Below are positions 25,012 through 34,279 of a stretch of DNA of 64,000 bases, one piece after another. The translations under genes were made by a program, and so were the position numbers. The notes below the pieces were generated by a model. That model did no database searches. It was not told where the DNA came from and worked only from the letters and a program-made list of their open reading frames with translations. Positions within the stretch are counted from its first letter, which is position 1, and each line of letters starts with the position of its first letter. Source of the stretch: Cohnella lupini (GTDB taxonomy: Bacteria > Bacillota > Bacilli > Paenibacillales > Paenibacillaceae); NCBI RefSeq assembly GCF_003386205.1, contig NZ_QRDY01000011.1, positions 112,320-176,319 of the forward strand, in the 5' to 3' direction.

Positions 25012-25215
25012 TCTCATCACTCCAGCTCGATGAATTTGACTTTCGAAATCCCATCGCATTTCCTAGTACCATTGTAGCATAGCTTAAGTCCTTTTTCACC
25101 TCATTTTTGTAACCGGTTGCATAGAAAAAATGTCCGCTTTATCAACACGGGAGAAAGATTGCCCAGCCCTTCACATATAGTGGGACAAGAGGGTTTCGAT
25201 TGGAGGAATTAAGCA

Positions 25216-26508
25216 GTGGGTATAATGAGGAATATCGAGGAGATCTCGTCCCGTAGGCTATCGCTGGCAAGCGCGGTAACCATTGGCGGGACTTCATTAT
25301 TGCTGGGATGCTTGGCGTTAACGGATGCTCAAACCGCTTTGAGCGCAGCCTTGCGAGGAGTTTCGGTTTGGTGGGAGGTTTTATTTCCCGCTCTGTTCCC
25401 CTTCTTCGTCTTATCCGAGCTGTTGCTTGGTTTCGGAATCGTTCATCTTGCGGGCACCTTGCTCGACCCGTTCATGCGGCCATTGTTTCGATTGCCGGGC
25501 GTAGGAGGGTTCATCGTTGCCATTGGATTCGCCTCGGGCTATCCGGTGGGAGCCCGGTTGACATCCCGATTAATGGAACAACGGCTAGTCACCCGTAATC
25601 AAGGAGAACGCCTCGTATCCATGACTACGACTTCAGACCCTATCTTCTTGATAGGCGCCGTCTGCATCGGATTCTTCGGCAGCTTGGAAGCCGCTCCGGT
25701 ACTTGCCGTCGCCCATTACAGCGGCGCGCTGATGCTCGGGTTGGCTTCTAGATTTCGCGGACGCGAGCCGGATAGCGACGGAAATACGGCCGAACCGACC
25801 AAAGGGAACAGGATACGTGCCGCTCTATCCGCCATGCACAAAGCTCGTATGTCCGACGGTCGCCCATTCGGCATCTTGCTCCAACAATCGTTGCAGTCGT
25901 CCCTTACCTTAATGATGATCGTCGGAGGTTTGGTCGTTTTCTTCTCCGCGACGTTAGATCTCTTGGTGAACAGCGGACTACTAGCCTATTTTCGAGACAT
26001 GATTGCCGGTTTGCTGCACCTGCTCGGAGCATCCCCCAATCTTGCGCCCGCGTTCGTGAATGGCACTTTCGAAGTGACTCTAGGAGCGAAAGCAGCCGCG
26101 GCGAATGCCGAATTGCCCTTGGTCGATCGGGTTGCCGTTGCTGCCTTTGTCCTGTCTTGGGCAGGCTTATCCGTTCATGCGCAAGTGGCAGGCTTGATGA
26201 GCCGCACCGATTGGAGATACCTCCCCTTTGCCCGTGCTCGTCTCTATCATGGTCTCCTCGCCATGCTGATCGTTTATTTAATATGGCCGTTGTTTCATTC
26301 CGACCTCTCCGCTCAATTATCCGTCGATGCCTGGTTGAGCGAATCCAGTTGGTCTCCTTGGTCTCATTTGGCTTCTCCCGGATTATATCCTTTGCTTAGA
26401 TCCGCGATCTGGATGCCCGTCGTATTCGCGTTTGTTCTTGCCGTCATCGTCATTGTCGGCGCGGCTGCGATCGGAATTCGCAAGCTGGATCGGAAAGCGA
26501 AGGATTGA
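25216..26508 (+). CDS. ylbJ: Sporulation integral membrane protein YlbJ
   Basis: A 430-residue polytopic membrane protein with about 8-10 helices. Conserved YlbJ features include ALFPFFVLSELLLGFG, FASGYPVGARLT and MTTTSDPIFLIGAVCIGFFG. YlbJ is made under sigma-E and needed for proper spore maturation (heat resistance). GTG at 25216 with GGAGG 9 nt upstream, or ATG 9 nt later. NAD kinase follows 60 nt downstream. Confidence 0.92.
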   Translation: MGIMRNIEEISSRRLSLASAVTIGGTSLLLGCLALTDAQTALSAALRGVSVWWEVLFPALFPFFVLSELLLGFGIVHLAGTLLDPFMRPLFRLPGVGGFIVAIGFASGYPVGARLTSRLMEQRLVTRNQGERLVSMTTTSDPIFLIGAVCIGFFGSLEAAPVLAVAHYSGALMLGLASRFRGREPDSDGNTAEPTKGNRIRAALSAMHKARMSDGRPFGILLQQSLQSSLTLMMIVGGLVVFFSATLDLLVNSGLLAYFRDMIAGLLHLLGASPNLAPAFVNGTFEVTLGAKAAAANAELPLVDRVAVAAFVLSWAGLSVHAQVAGLMSRTDWRYLPFARARLYHGLLAMLIVYLIWPLFHSDLSAQLSVDAWLSESSWSPWSHLASPGLYPLLRSAIWMPVVFAFVLAVIVIVGAAAIGIRKLDRKAKD

Positions 26509-26568
26509 ATTCACTTCCGTTATTGTTTATGATCAGGAGAAAGAAAGTTCGGAAGGGGCAGCCTCGCT

Positions 26569-27360
26569 TTGAATTATGCATTGTTAGACCGGGGAGACCG
26601 GCTATCCCGGGCTTTATCGGAGGAATTCCATTCCCTGGCCAAAGCCAAAGGGTTCTCGGTAAATGAAATCGCGCCGGATATCGTCGTTTCGATCGGCGGG
26701 GACGGGACGCTGCTTCAAGCGTTCCACAGGTTCAAGAATCAGCTTGAACAGGTTTCTTTTATCGGCATACACACCGGCCATCTCGGCTTCTACGCCGACT
26801 GGAAGAAGGACGAGTTATCCGAGCTGCTGAATTTGATGGGATCTTCGGAGCCTCGTAAAGTCGTGTACCCTTTATTGCACATCGAAATTACGACTCCCAC
26901 CGGGAAAACCGAATTTCTGGCCCTCAACGAGTTCACTCTAAAAAGCGTAGACGGCACTTTAGTAGCCGCGCTTCATATTAACGACGAGCCGTTCGAGATG
27001 TTTCGCGGAGACGGGATCGTTATCTCCACTCCTTCAGGGAGTACGGGCTACAACAAAAGTCTCGGAGGCGCCGTCATACATCCGTCGTTGGAAGCCTTGC
27101 AAATCGCGGAAATCGCCTCCATTAACAATCGCGTTTACCGTACATTGGGCTCTTCCGTAATCCTGCCTAAACATCATCATTGCGATATCATCCCCGATCC
27201 CGAAGAGGAGCTCTTCATCGGGATCGATCATCTCGTGATGCAAATGTCCGGCGTCAGCTCCATCACTTGCCGGGTTGCCGACAGTAAAATCACGTTCGCA
27301 AGGTATCGCCCTTTCCCGTTCTGGAATCGCGTTAGAGAAGCTTTCATCGGCTCGGTTTAG
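26569..27360 (+). CDS. nadK: NAD kinase
   Basis: A 263-residue ATP-NAD kinase making NADP. The GGDGT motif is at residues 43-47, the NE-substrate motif is in LALNEFTLK, and the STPSGSTGYN segment is intact. It starts with TTG at 26569 (M-N-Y-A-L-L-D-R-G, the usual family start), although GGAAGGGG is 13 nt away, longer than ideal. Length is normal for the short Gram-positive form. Confidence 0.93.
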   Translation: MNYALLDRGDRLSRALSEEFHSLAKAKGFSVNEIAPDIVVSIGGDGTLLQAFHRFKNQLEQVSFIGIHTGHLGFYADWKKDELSELLNLMGSSEPRKVVYPLLHIEITTPTGKTEFLALNEFTLKSVDGTLVAALHINDEPFEMFRGDGIVISTPSGSTGYNKSLGGAVIHPSLEALQIAEIASINNRVYRTLGSSVILPKHHHCDIIPDPEEELFIGIDHLVMQMSGVSSITCRVADSKITFARYRPFPFWNRVREAFIGSV

Positions 27361-27387
27361 TCCCGTGGGAAATACCGGATATCAAAC

Positions 27388-27422
27388 AAAAGGCCATCCC
27401 CGTTTGAAGGGGATGGCCTTTT
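27388..27422 (+). terminator. Bidirectional terminator between nadK and yutD
   Basis: 14-bp arms AAAAGGCCATCCCC / GGGGATGGCCTTTT with a 7-nt loop. It serves both convergent genes. Confidence 0.92.
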
Positions 27423-27437
27423 TGTTGACGCAGCGCG

Positions 27438-28370
27438 CTATTCGCTTGACCTTGGAGTACCCGCATCCGGTCGCGGCGTGCCCTCGGAGCGATGATTCGG
27501 TTTGCCGCCGAAGCTCTTCCGGCGCCGATTCTTGCTCTGCCAGCGATTGTCGTTGCGCGAGGACTCGTTCCGCGGATTTGCATCGTTCCTGGCGTTGCCT
27601 GCATCTAAATTCTTCGATTCATCGGTTGACCGATTCGGCGACTCCGCCCCGCCTTGCGGACGCGGTCCTCTCGGTGGATAAGGCGGCTTGTTGGGAGCCT
27701 GGCCATTTTGCCCTTGTCCCTGTTGCGGCCTTCGTTCTCCGCCAGGCGAGCCGTTGTTGAACGACGACCGCCCTTGACGATTGTTGCCGCCGTTATCGTT
27801 GCCTTGCCTGGAATGCCCTCCTCTGGATTGCGAAGAGGCGCCGGAAGATGAATTCGAATTCGCGTTGTTGCCCGCATTGCGGCGTTCGGCATCGGCCGCG
27901 GCCCTGGCAACCGCGGATACGGTTACGTTCGGGACGCGGACGGGACCGCCCAAACGCTCCTTGAGGGGCCAACGCAAGATCGGACCGCTTGAAGCGGCAG
28001 CCGTTTCGGCTACCTGCTCTCCGGATTCATTCAAGGCGATGATCGCCTCGGGCGATTCTTCTTTCACGATTTCCGCGTCAGGAGGCAATGCATTGCTGTC
28101 CAGCTTGGTCAGAACGAAATGAGCGCAACCGAAATTGCAATATTCATTGATGTAATCAACGAAGCTGGAAATCGAGCTTTCCTTAGTCGCGCGAGGATGC
28201 CCATCGCGGTAGAAGCCCCGAAGGCGGAGCTGGTTATAGCCCCAATCCCCGACAATATAGTCGAAACGCTCTAATACATCGCTGAATCTTTCGCGGAAAG
28301 CTTCCGGATTCCATCCGCTCTTATGCTCGTGCATAAGCGAGTACGCGTTGCCTCCTGCCATGAAAATCAT
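27438..28370 (-). CDS. yutD: YutD-domain protein with long disordered tail
   Basis: 310 residues. Residues 1-100 are a YutD/DUF1027 domain ([30 protein letters not shown]). From about residue 150 the sequence becomes low-complexity, rich in Asn, Gly, Ser, Gln, Pro and Arg ([15 protein letters not shown]), ending strongly basic. Bacillus YutD is only about 100 residues, so the tail is a lineage extension, possibly RNA-binding. The gene overlaps the lipA stop by 4 bp. Confidence 0.82.
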   Translation of the reverse strand: MIFMAGGNAYSLMHEHKSGWNPEAFRERFSDVLERFDYIVGDWGYNQLRLRGFYRDGHPRATKESSISSFVDYINEYCNFGCAHFVLTKLDSNALPPDAEIVKEESPEAIIALNESGEQVAETAAASSGPILRWPLKERLGGPVRVPNVTVSAVARAAADAERRNAGNNANSNSSSGASSQSRGGHSRQGNDNGGNNRQGRSSFNNGSPGGERRPQQGQGQNGQAPNKPPYPPRGPRPQGGAESPNRSTDESKNLDAGNARNDANPRNESSRNDNRWQSKNRRRKSFGGKPNHRSEGTPRPDAGTPRSSE

Positions 28371-29272
28371 GATAGGCTCTCCTCCCGAAGACTGGTCGTC
28401 CTAGCTTCCGCCGATTTGACTTGCTCATGCGCGTGATAAGAACTACGTACGAACGGCGCCGACTCTACATGGGAGAAGCCGCGGTTCAGTCCTTCGATCT
28501 TCAATGCGGCGAATTCGTCCGGGTGAACGTAACGAACGACGTTCAAGTGGGAATCCGATGGCTGCAAATATTGACCAAGCGTAAGGATATTGCAATCGAC
28601 CGCCCGAAGATCGTCCATCGCTTGCAAAATTTCTTCGAAGGTTTCCCCCAAGCCGAGCATGATGCTTGACTTGGTCGGGATATCGGGCTTCATTTCCTTG
28701 GCGCGCTTGATAAGCTCAAGCGAACGTCTGTACTTGGCTTTAGCCCGAACGCGATCCGAGAGCCGCTCAACGGTTTCGATATTATGGTTCAGAATATCCG
28801 GATTAACGTCCATAACGATCTGCAAGGAATCCTTGTTGCCCAAGAAATCCGGGATAAGGACCTCCACGCTGCAGAACGGAAGCTTCTTGCGAATCGCCTT
28901 GACGGTCGCGGCGAAAATCGAGGCGCCTCCGTCTTTCAGATCATCTCTTGCTACCGACGTCACGACGCAGTGCTTCAAGCCCATTTGCTCGGCGGCTTCC
29001 GCTACCCGCTCAGGCTCTTCCAAGTCGAGCTCAGTCGGCAGGCCCGTCTTGACCGCGCAGAAGCGGCACGCGCGCGTGCAAATGTCTCCTAGAATCATGA
29101 AGGTTGCCGTGCGATTAGCCCAGCATTCATATATATTCGGGCAACGTGCTTCTTCGCACACGGTATGAAGCGTTTTGCTCCGCATCACTTGCTTGAGCTC
29201 TTGATAAGGCTCGCCAGTGGTTAATTTAATCTTCAGCCAGTCGGGTTTGCGCGGTTTGGCGCTTGTCGTCAT
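28367..29272 (-). CDS. lipA: Lipoyl synthase
   Basis: A 301-residue radical-SAM enzyme that inserts sulfur into octanoyl groups on lipoyl domains. The auxiliary cluster ligands are C39, C44 and C50 ([12 protein letters not shown]) and the radical-SAM ligands are C65, C69 and C72 (CTRACRFC). AGAGGGGAACAACA precedes the ATG. It is coupled to yutD downstream and divergent from the lytH-like gene, the same neighbourhood as in Bacillus subtilis (yutB, yunA). Confidence 0.95.
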   Translation of the reverse strand: MTTSAKPRKPDWLKIKLTTGEPYQELKQVMRSKTLHTVCEEARCPNIYECWANRTATFMILGDICTRACRFCAVKTGLPTELDLEEPERVAEAAEQMGLKHCVVTSVARDDLKDGGASIFAATVKAIRKKLPFCSVEVLIPDFLGNKDSLQIVMDVNPDILNHNIETVERLSDRVRAKAKYRRSLELIKRAKEMKPDIPTKSSIMLGLGETFEEILQAMDDLRAVDCNILTLGQYLQPSDSHLNVVRYVHPDEFAALKIEGLNRGFSHVESAPFVRSSYHAHEQVKSAEARTTSLREESLS

Positions 29273-29299
29273 TGTTGTTCCCCTCTTTCTGTCCTCCTT

Positions 29300-29329
29300 A
29301 TTATAATGTAGTTTAGCCGTTTATGCCAA
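29300..29329 (-). promoter_or_regulatory. lipA promoter
   Basis: Minus strand TTGGCA (29329-29324), 18-nt spacer, TATAAT (29305-29300). Confidence 0.6.
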
Positions 29330-29427
29330 ATGAGTTATGAAGTCATATAAAGACGCCGACCCCTCGGATAAAAACCAATGATCTGTAAACCCTAATTCTA
29401 CATGTTGACGACGAGGGAGGAGTAACT

Positions 29428-30450
29428 TTGCAAGTTTTAAGGACTACGGCCATCGTCTTCCTAATCGCGATTTGCACCGGCGGATATGGCCTTCATGCCT
29501 ATGGGTCCGGGAAAGAAAAAATCGCCGAGCCGGATATATTCAAACAACGTCGGCAGCTCTATGAATCCATTAGCCTGAAGACGGGAATGGAATGGCCTTA
29601 CGTCGCTGCCGTCGATCAATACGAACGCACGATGTCCCAAGCTCACCCCAAATCAAGGCCAATCCCTAAAGACGCGATAACCGGAGTATTCGTGTCAGAA
29701 CAGCGGTGGTCCGGAGAGCTGAATCCCGAGGGAGGAGATAGCAATCCCGCATCCATCCGCTTTTTCCACGGGATCGGCCGGGACGGTTCGGGAGATGGCA
29801 TCGCGGATCGGGGCCAAGACGAGGACCTGCTGTATTCGGTCGTGGCGCAAGCGCTATTAGGAGGGAGTAGCGAGGACGATTTCAGCATCGGTTTGTGGGA
29901 ATATTACCACAATACCCGCGCGGTACAGCGAATCATGCAATTCGCTAAGTTATACAAGAGTTTTGATCGCTTGGAGCTGTCGGGCCATACGTTCCCACTT
30001 CCGCTGAAGAGTAATTATTCCTTTAGAAGCACATGGGGCAATAGCCGCGGATGGGGCGGCAAACGAATTCACGAAGGGACGGATATTTTCGCCGGACACG
30101 GGGTCCCTGTACGCAGCACTAGTTACGGAGTAATCGAAATGAAGGGGTGGAACGCATATGGCGGGTGGCGAATCGGAATCAGGGACCTGAACAACCTGTA
30201 TCATTATTACGCCCACTTGTCCGGCTTCGACAAAAAATTAAAGGCCGGAGACATAGTCCGGCCCGGTCAAGTTGTCGGTTGGGTAGGCAGTTCCGGTTAC
30301 GGAAGGCCAGGTACGCAGGGTAAATTCCCCCCGCATTTGCATTACGGCATTTACCGGGACAGAGGTCTTGTCGAGTGGGCTTTCGACCCCTACCCGCTGC
30401 TTCGTCGATGGGAACGGGACGAAAGCAAGGCGTTGCGCTCTAAACGCTGA
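29428..30450 (+). CDS. M23 family peptidase, LytH-like
   Basis: 340 residues with an N-terminal membrane/signal segment (VLRTTAIVFLIAICTGGYG). The LytM/M23 domain at about residues 185-325 has zinc ligands H215 and D219 (RIHEGTDIF) and the catalytic pair H263 and H303-x-H305 (PPHLHYG), all intact. The position divergent from lipA matches Bacillus lytH (yunA), a sporulation endopeptidase that trims cortex peptide side chains. TTG start with GGGAGGAG upstream. Confidence 0.85.
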   Translation: MQVLRTTAIVFLIAICTGGYGLHAYGSGKEKIAEPDIFKQRRQLYESISLKTGMEWPYVAAVDQYERTMSQAHPKSRPIPKDAITGVFVSEQRWSGELNPEGGDSNPASIRFFHGIGRDGSGDGIADRGQDEDLLYSVVAQALLGGSSEDDFSIGLWEYYHNTRAVQRIMQFAKLYKSFDRLELSGHTFPLPLKSNYSFRSTWGNSRGWGGKRIHEGTDIFAGHGVPVRSTSYGVIEMKGWNAYGGWRIGIRDLNNLYHYYAHLSGFDKKLKAGDIVRPGQVVGWVGSSGYGRPGTQGKFPPHLHYGIYRDRGLVEWAFDPYPLLRRWERDESKALRSKR

Positions 30451-30461
30451 CCTTTGGAACC

Positions 30462-31232
30462 TTAACGGTTCATCCAACCGCCGTCCACGCAAAGTACATG
30501 CCCGTTCATGTAATCCGATGCTTCCGAAGCAAGGAATACGGCAGGTCCTATCATGTCCTCGTCGGTTCCCCATCGACCCGCGGGAATTCGATCGAGAATT
30601 TGGCGGCTTCTCGCCGGATCGTTGCGCAGCGCTTCGGTATTATCCGTCGTCATGTATCCGGGAGCGATCGCATTGACTTGAACACCCTTAGAAGCCCATT
30701 CGTTGGCCAGCGCCTTGGTCAGTCCCGCGACCGCATGTTTGCTCGCCGTATATCCGGGCACGTTGATCCCGCCCTGGAAGGAGAGCATCGAGGCGATATT
30801 GATAATCTTGCCCTGCCCTTGCTCGATCATCAGATTTCCGGCCAGCTGACATAGGACGAAAACAGAATTCAAGTTTACGTCCAACACTTCCTGCCAATCC
30901 GAATATCCATGTTCCGCCGCGGGCGTACGACGGATGATCCCGGCGTTGTTGACGAGTATGTCCAGACCGCCGAAGGCTTCGACGGCTTCGTCGATTATGG
31001 ACGGAAGCTTGCTTCTGTCCGCAACGTCGGCTTGAACGATGCGGGCTTGACTACCGCAGGCTTCGATCTTGGCTTTGGTTTCTTCCGCGGACGTTCGGTT
31101 CGTCACCAGCACGATGTTCGCCCCCGCTTCCGCCAAGCCCGCGGCGATCGCTTGACCCAAGCCGCGGCCGGCGCCTGTAACGATGGCCGTCTTGCCCGAC
31201 AAACTAAACCGATTGCGTTGCTGCTCTTTCAA
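30462..31232 (-). CDS. kduD: 2-deoxy-D-gluconate 3-dehydrogenase (KduD-type SDR)
   Basis: A 256-residue short-chain dehydrogenase. The cofactor motif is TGAGRGLG (near residue 19), NNAG is in DILVNNAGIIRR, and the active-site Tyr-Lys pair is YTASK. KduD reduces 2,5-diketo-3-deoxygluconate in pectin and hexuronate breakdown. The call is supported by kduI two genes upstream. TTG start with GGAGG about 11 nt upstream, overlapping the end of the DeoR gene by 29 nt. Confidence 0.85.
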   Translation of the reverse strand: MKEQQRNRFSLSGKTAIVTGAGRGLGQAIAAGLAEAGANIVLVTNRTSAEETKAKIEACGSQARIVQADVADRSKLPSIIDEAVEAFGGLDILVNNAGIIRRTPAAEHGYSDWQEVLDVNLNSVFVLCQLAGNLMIEQGQGKIINIASMLSFQGGINVPGYTASKHAVAGLTKALANEWASKGVQVNAIAPGYMTTDNTEALRNDPARSRQILDRIPAGRWGTDEDMIGPAVFLASEASDYMNGHVLCVDGGWMNR

Positions 31233-31974
31233 TTTTCACCGAACCTCCTTCGTACCTGCGTAAAGTCTCTTCTGTAAGACCGTCGTCCGTGATGAGAATA
31301 TCCAGATCTTCCAAAGCGGCGAATGTCTGGAGGGCGGCACGGTCGAACTTGCTATGGTCGACCACCCCGTAAATTTCCTTGGCGCCGGATAAGTAAGCCT
31401 TCTTCAACTCGAGCAATTCGCTCGTGAAGACGGATAATCCGAACTTGTCGTGTACCCCCGTAGCCGATAAAAACAGCTTCTGCACGTTGAGCCGCTGCAG
31501 CCACTCCAATGCTTCGTTGCCGATGAGCACGTTGCGATGCCGATAACCTCCCGGCACGACAAGGCGAATAAGCTCCTTAGTCATCAATTCTCGAATAATC
31601 AGCAAATCGTTCGTAAGCACGGTTAAGGGCATATTGGGAAGCTTCTTCGCGATCTCGAGCGTCGTGCTCCCCGCGTCCAGAGCGATGACATCGTCCTGCT
31701 TCACGTATCTAAGCGCGTGAATCGCTATCGCTTCCTTCTCGCGGGAATGCTTCAGGTTCGGAATTTGCAACGGCAGCATCGGATCGGTTTGATCGCCGGG
31801 GTTGACGGCTCCGCCATGGATCCTCTTCAGCAGTCCCTTTTCCTCTAACTTCTCCAAGTCCTCGCGTATCGTCTTCGGCGTGACCGCCAACCGTTCGCTC
31901 AGTTCGGAAACCTGAACGGTTCCCTGGGCTTGAATGAGATCCAATATCGATCTATGGCGCGTTATGGCAAGCAT
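31204..31974 (-). CDS. DeoR/GlpR family regulator of the kdu cluster
   Basis: 256 residues. An N-terminal DeoR winged helix (VSELSERLAVTPKTIREDLE) is followed by the DeoR sugar-sensor domain (VIALDAGSTTLEIAKKL, VVPGGYRHRN). Such proteins repress sugar genes until a phosphorylated sugar binds. Lying between kduI and kduD, it most likely controls them. A near-palindrome AAGTTCGAATTT (32953-32964) at the kduI start site is a candidate operator. AGGAGG-like GGAGGAAAAG precedes the ATG. Confidence 0.88.
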   Translation of the reverse strand: MLAITRHRSILDLIQAQGTVQVSELSERLAVTPKTIREDLEKLEEKGLLKRIHGGAVNPGDQTDPMLPLQIPNLKHSREKEAIAIHALRYVKQDDVIALDAGSTTLEIAKKLPNMPLTVLTNDLLIIRELMTKELIRLVVPGGYRHRNVLIGNEALEWLQRLNVQKLFLSATGVHDKFGLSVFTSELLELKKAYLSGAKEIYGVVDHSKFDRAALQTFAALEDLDILITDDGLTEETLRRYEGGSVKIERAATQSV

Positions 31975-32008
31975 GATGGACTTTTCCTCCCGAATTCGGT
32001 TGCTTCAT

Positions 32009-32102
32009 GAGACGACTAACAGCGACCAACGTCGTCGGGTAGCAGTCGTACCCTCGAGACGACTGACCGCGACTAACGTCGCTGGGTAGCAGTCGCTCTT
32101 AC
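32009..32102. repeat. Two tandem 47-bp units with nested hairpins
   Basis: Units begin GAGACGACT at 32009 and 32056 and are about 80% alike. Each can fold as an outer stem (CGACT/AGTCG) around an inner stem (in the second unit GCGAC, TTAG-type loop, GTCGC). They fill the gap between kduI and the DeoR gene, where they may act as an intercistronic stem-loop that tunes or partly terminates transcription. Confidence 0.75.
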
Positions 32103-32929
32103 TTTAACGCATCCATAGGGACGACATCCATATCCTTGAACGTATAATTTTCTCCGGCCATAGCCCAGATAAACGCATAACTGCTCGTGCCCGCGCCCGA
32201 ATGGATCGACCAGCTCGGAGAAATGACCGCCTGCTCGTTTGCCACGACCAGATGCCTGGTTTCGTTCGGTTCGCCCATGAAATGAAACACTCTGGCATCC
32301 GCGTTCATATCGAAATAAAGATAAGCTTCCATTCTGCGGTCGTGGAGATGGGACGGCATCGTATTCCACACGCTTCCCGGCTTGAATAGCGTTACGCCGA
32401 GCATCAACTGGCAACTGTTTATTCCGTTTTCATGAATGATTTGATGGATCGTGCGCTCGTTCGACGATTCCAGCGAGCCAAGATTCAGCGTATTGGCTTC
32501 TTGAACGGATACTTTGCGCGTCGGGTAAGTGGCGTGCGCCAAGGCGGAGGTGAAATAAATTTTGGCTGGCTCGGAAGCGTTGCCACTGGATAACTTCAGC
32601 TCTTTGGCGCCTTTACCTACGAATAGCGTATCCAGCTTGCCCAGCTCGTAACGTTCTCCGTCCACGTCTATAATCGCGTTGCCGCCGATATTGATAAAAC
32701 CGATTTCCCTGCGCTCCAGGAAAAATTCGGTTTTCAGCACGTCCGCCGCTTCGATCGTCAAAGCTTCCTTGATCGGCTGAGCTCCGCCGATGATCAAGCG
32801 ATCGTCGTGCGCGTACACCATTTTGATTTGATCGGCCACGAATAAGCTCTCGATCAAGTATTGCTGACGTAGCCTAGCGGTGTCGTAATGCTTGGCGTCA
32901 GCCGGATTCGTAGAATGTCTGATATCCAT
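32099..32929 (-). CDS. kduI: 5-keto-4-deoxyuronate isomerase
   Basis: A 276-residue cupin-type isomerase that interconverts 5-keto-4-deoxyuronate and 2,5-diketo-3-deoxygluconate in pectin/alginate-like uronate catabolism. The metal-binding HxH and Glu appear in MPSHLHDRRMEAYLYFD, and H in WSIHSGAGTS. GGGAGGG precedes the ATG. It is first in the kduI-DeoR-kduD cluster. Confidence 0.92.
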   Translation of the reverse strand: MDIRHSTNPADAKHYDTARLRQQYLIESLFVADQIKMVYAHDDRLIIGGAQPIKEALTIEAADVLKTEFFLERREIGFINIGGNAIIDVDGERYELGKLDTLFVGKGAKELKLSSGNASEPAKIYFTSALAHATYPTRKVSVQEANTLNLGSLESSNERTIHQIIHENGINSCQLMLGVTLFKPGSVWNTMPSHLHDRRMEAYLYFDMNADARVFHFMGEPNETRHLVVANEQAVISPSWSIHSGAGTSSYAFIWAMAGENYTFKDMDVVPMDALK

Positions 32930-32952
32930 ATGAATTCCCTCCCGGTTCGTTT

Positions 32953-32992
32953 AAGTTCGAATTTAGTATATCATACTTTTTCAAACATTAAC
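32953..32992 (-). promoter_or_regulatory. kduI promoter and candidate operator
   Basis: Minus strand GTTAAT (32992-32987), 16-nt spacer, TATACT (32970-32965), then the near-palindrome AAATTCGAACTT (32964-32953) directly after the -10, a suitable place for repressor binding. Confidence 0.4.
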
Positions 32993-33049
32993 GAACCTAT
33001 TATGCAAAAAAATTCCGCCGCCTCTTTCTTAAAGGCGACGGAAAACTCT

Positions 33050-33997
33050 TTACTGGTGACTTTCCACTATCGGTTGTACCGTCTCCGATTTACCCGGAAG
33101 CGCGATCGACGGAGCTTGCGAAGCGCCGTTGCCGACGGGATTGCCGGCATTGTCGTAGTAATAGGTAGGTACGTCTCCTACGACAAGCGCGTAGGAAAGC
33201 GGAATTTTCGTTTCCAACACTTCCGGCTCCTTATCGAATGGAATCACAACGGAAATTTCGGTGCGAATTCGAACGAATACTTCCACAAGCAGCATGTTGA
33301 TGCCCGCTTCGCTCTGCTCCGTCTCCACGTCGACTTTAACGACGCTGGCGGGATGGAATCTTACCGATACGCTCGGACCGAGCGAGGAAATGAACGGGCT
33401 GTTCAGCGCGTGCCCGATCGGGATATGCTCCGATGCGCCTTCGTGCGCTTTCAAGGTACGGGTAACGACGTCGATCGTCTTGGCCGTTACCGCCATTTGC
33501 TCCTTATAGTCGATCTCGAATCCGGTGATTTTCCCGTCTTCCTTCGTTTTCCAGCGAATCATCTTATCCGAGTCCGCCGTTTGCGCGATCTCTTCCGTGA
33601 TGGCGGTATTGATGGCATCCGTAGCCATTTGGTTCACTCGGATTTTCGCAAGGAACATGAGGGGCTGGCGAAGCTCCCTATCCAAGAAGAGAGTGCCTTG
33701 AATTACGATGAACACGACCAGAAAAAGCATGATTAGCCAGAAATGTTTCCGCTTCAGCTTCCGCCGCTGGCGTTTCGCGGTATACCTCTTCACCGTCGAG
33801 TACCCGGATCCGATTCCTGATCCGGACGGCGGGGAAAATCTCCTGCGCGTTCCCCACTTGCGGGGAACAGGCCGCGAATTCGTTCCGTTCCCCCGGAACA
33901 GGACGAATCCTCTGCCCCATTTGCGCGGAACCGACTTCGGAAGCGAACCGTTCTTCAAGAAGTCGAAATGAAAGCCCCTGCCCCATTTTCTGCGCAT
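33050..33997 (-). CDS. yunB: Sporulation protein YunB with N-terminal repeat extension
   Basis: 315 residues. From about residue 85 the protein is a typical YunB: a membrane helix (WLIMLFLVVFIVIQG) then a soluble domain (RVNQMATDAINTAI, PFISSLGPSVSVRFHPAS, VVIPFDKEPEVLETKIP). The first about 75 residues are unusual: basic, with three RKWG repeats (RRKWGRGF, PRKWGRGF, PRKWGTRR). A strong GGGGAGGGTG site 5 nt before the ATG at 33997 supports this long form. YunB is a sigma-E-made protein needed for late spore formation. Confidence 0.85.
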   Translation of the reverse strand: MRRKWGRGFHFDFLKNGSLPKSVPRKWGRGFVLFRGNGTNSRPVPRKWGTRRRFSPPSGSGIGSGYSTVKRYTAKRQRRKLKRKHFWLIMLFLVVFIVIQGTLFLDRELRQPLMFLAKIRVNQMATDAINTAITEEIAQTADSDKMIRWKTKEDGKITGFEIDYKEQMAVTAKTIDVVTRTLKAHEGASEHIPIGHALNSPFISSLGPSVSVRFHPASVVKVDVETEQSEAGINMLLVEVFVRIRTEISVVIPFDKEPEVLETKIPLSYALVVGDVPTYYYDNAGNPVGNGASQAPSIALPGKSETVQPIVESHQ

Positions 33998-34072
33998 TGC
34001 TCACCCTCCCCACGTAAGGCCCCGGCGGGGTCGTCCTCGGGAATCCATGGTTCAAGCTTATGCTTGGGCATA

Positions 34073-34279
34073 TCAAAAAAGCACCGTCCGTTCCGGCGAA
34101 ACGATCCAATGATCCGTCACCGCGGCCTTTGCCAATGCTTTCTTGTCCCGGTAATGCTTCTCCATCTCGCGAATGGCAACGCGCACGCTCTCTGGCGCAT
34201 TGGCGATCGGGCTGCCTAGCTCCGGGGCGGCGAGCAGCAATTCCGACAGTAGATTTACCAGCAAACCATTGCCAAGCAA
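34073..34279 (-). CDS. Doubtful short ORF or gene remnant
   Basis: 68 codons reading LVNLLSELLLAAPELGSP and ending SPERTVLF. Codon composition looks protein-like, but there is no good ribosome binding site, the TTG start abuts the isomerase pseudogene on the other strand, and I cannot assign a family. It may be the C-terminal remainder of a broken gene. Confidence 0.3.
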   Translation of the reverse strand: MLGNGLLVNLLSELLLAAPELGSPIANAPESVRVAIREMEKHYRDKKALAKAAVTDHWIVSPERTVLF

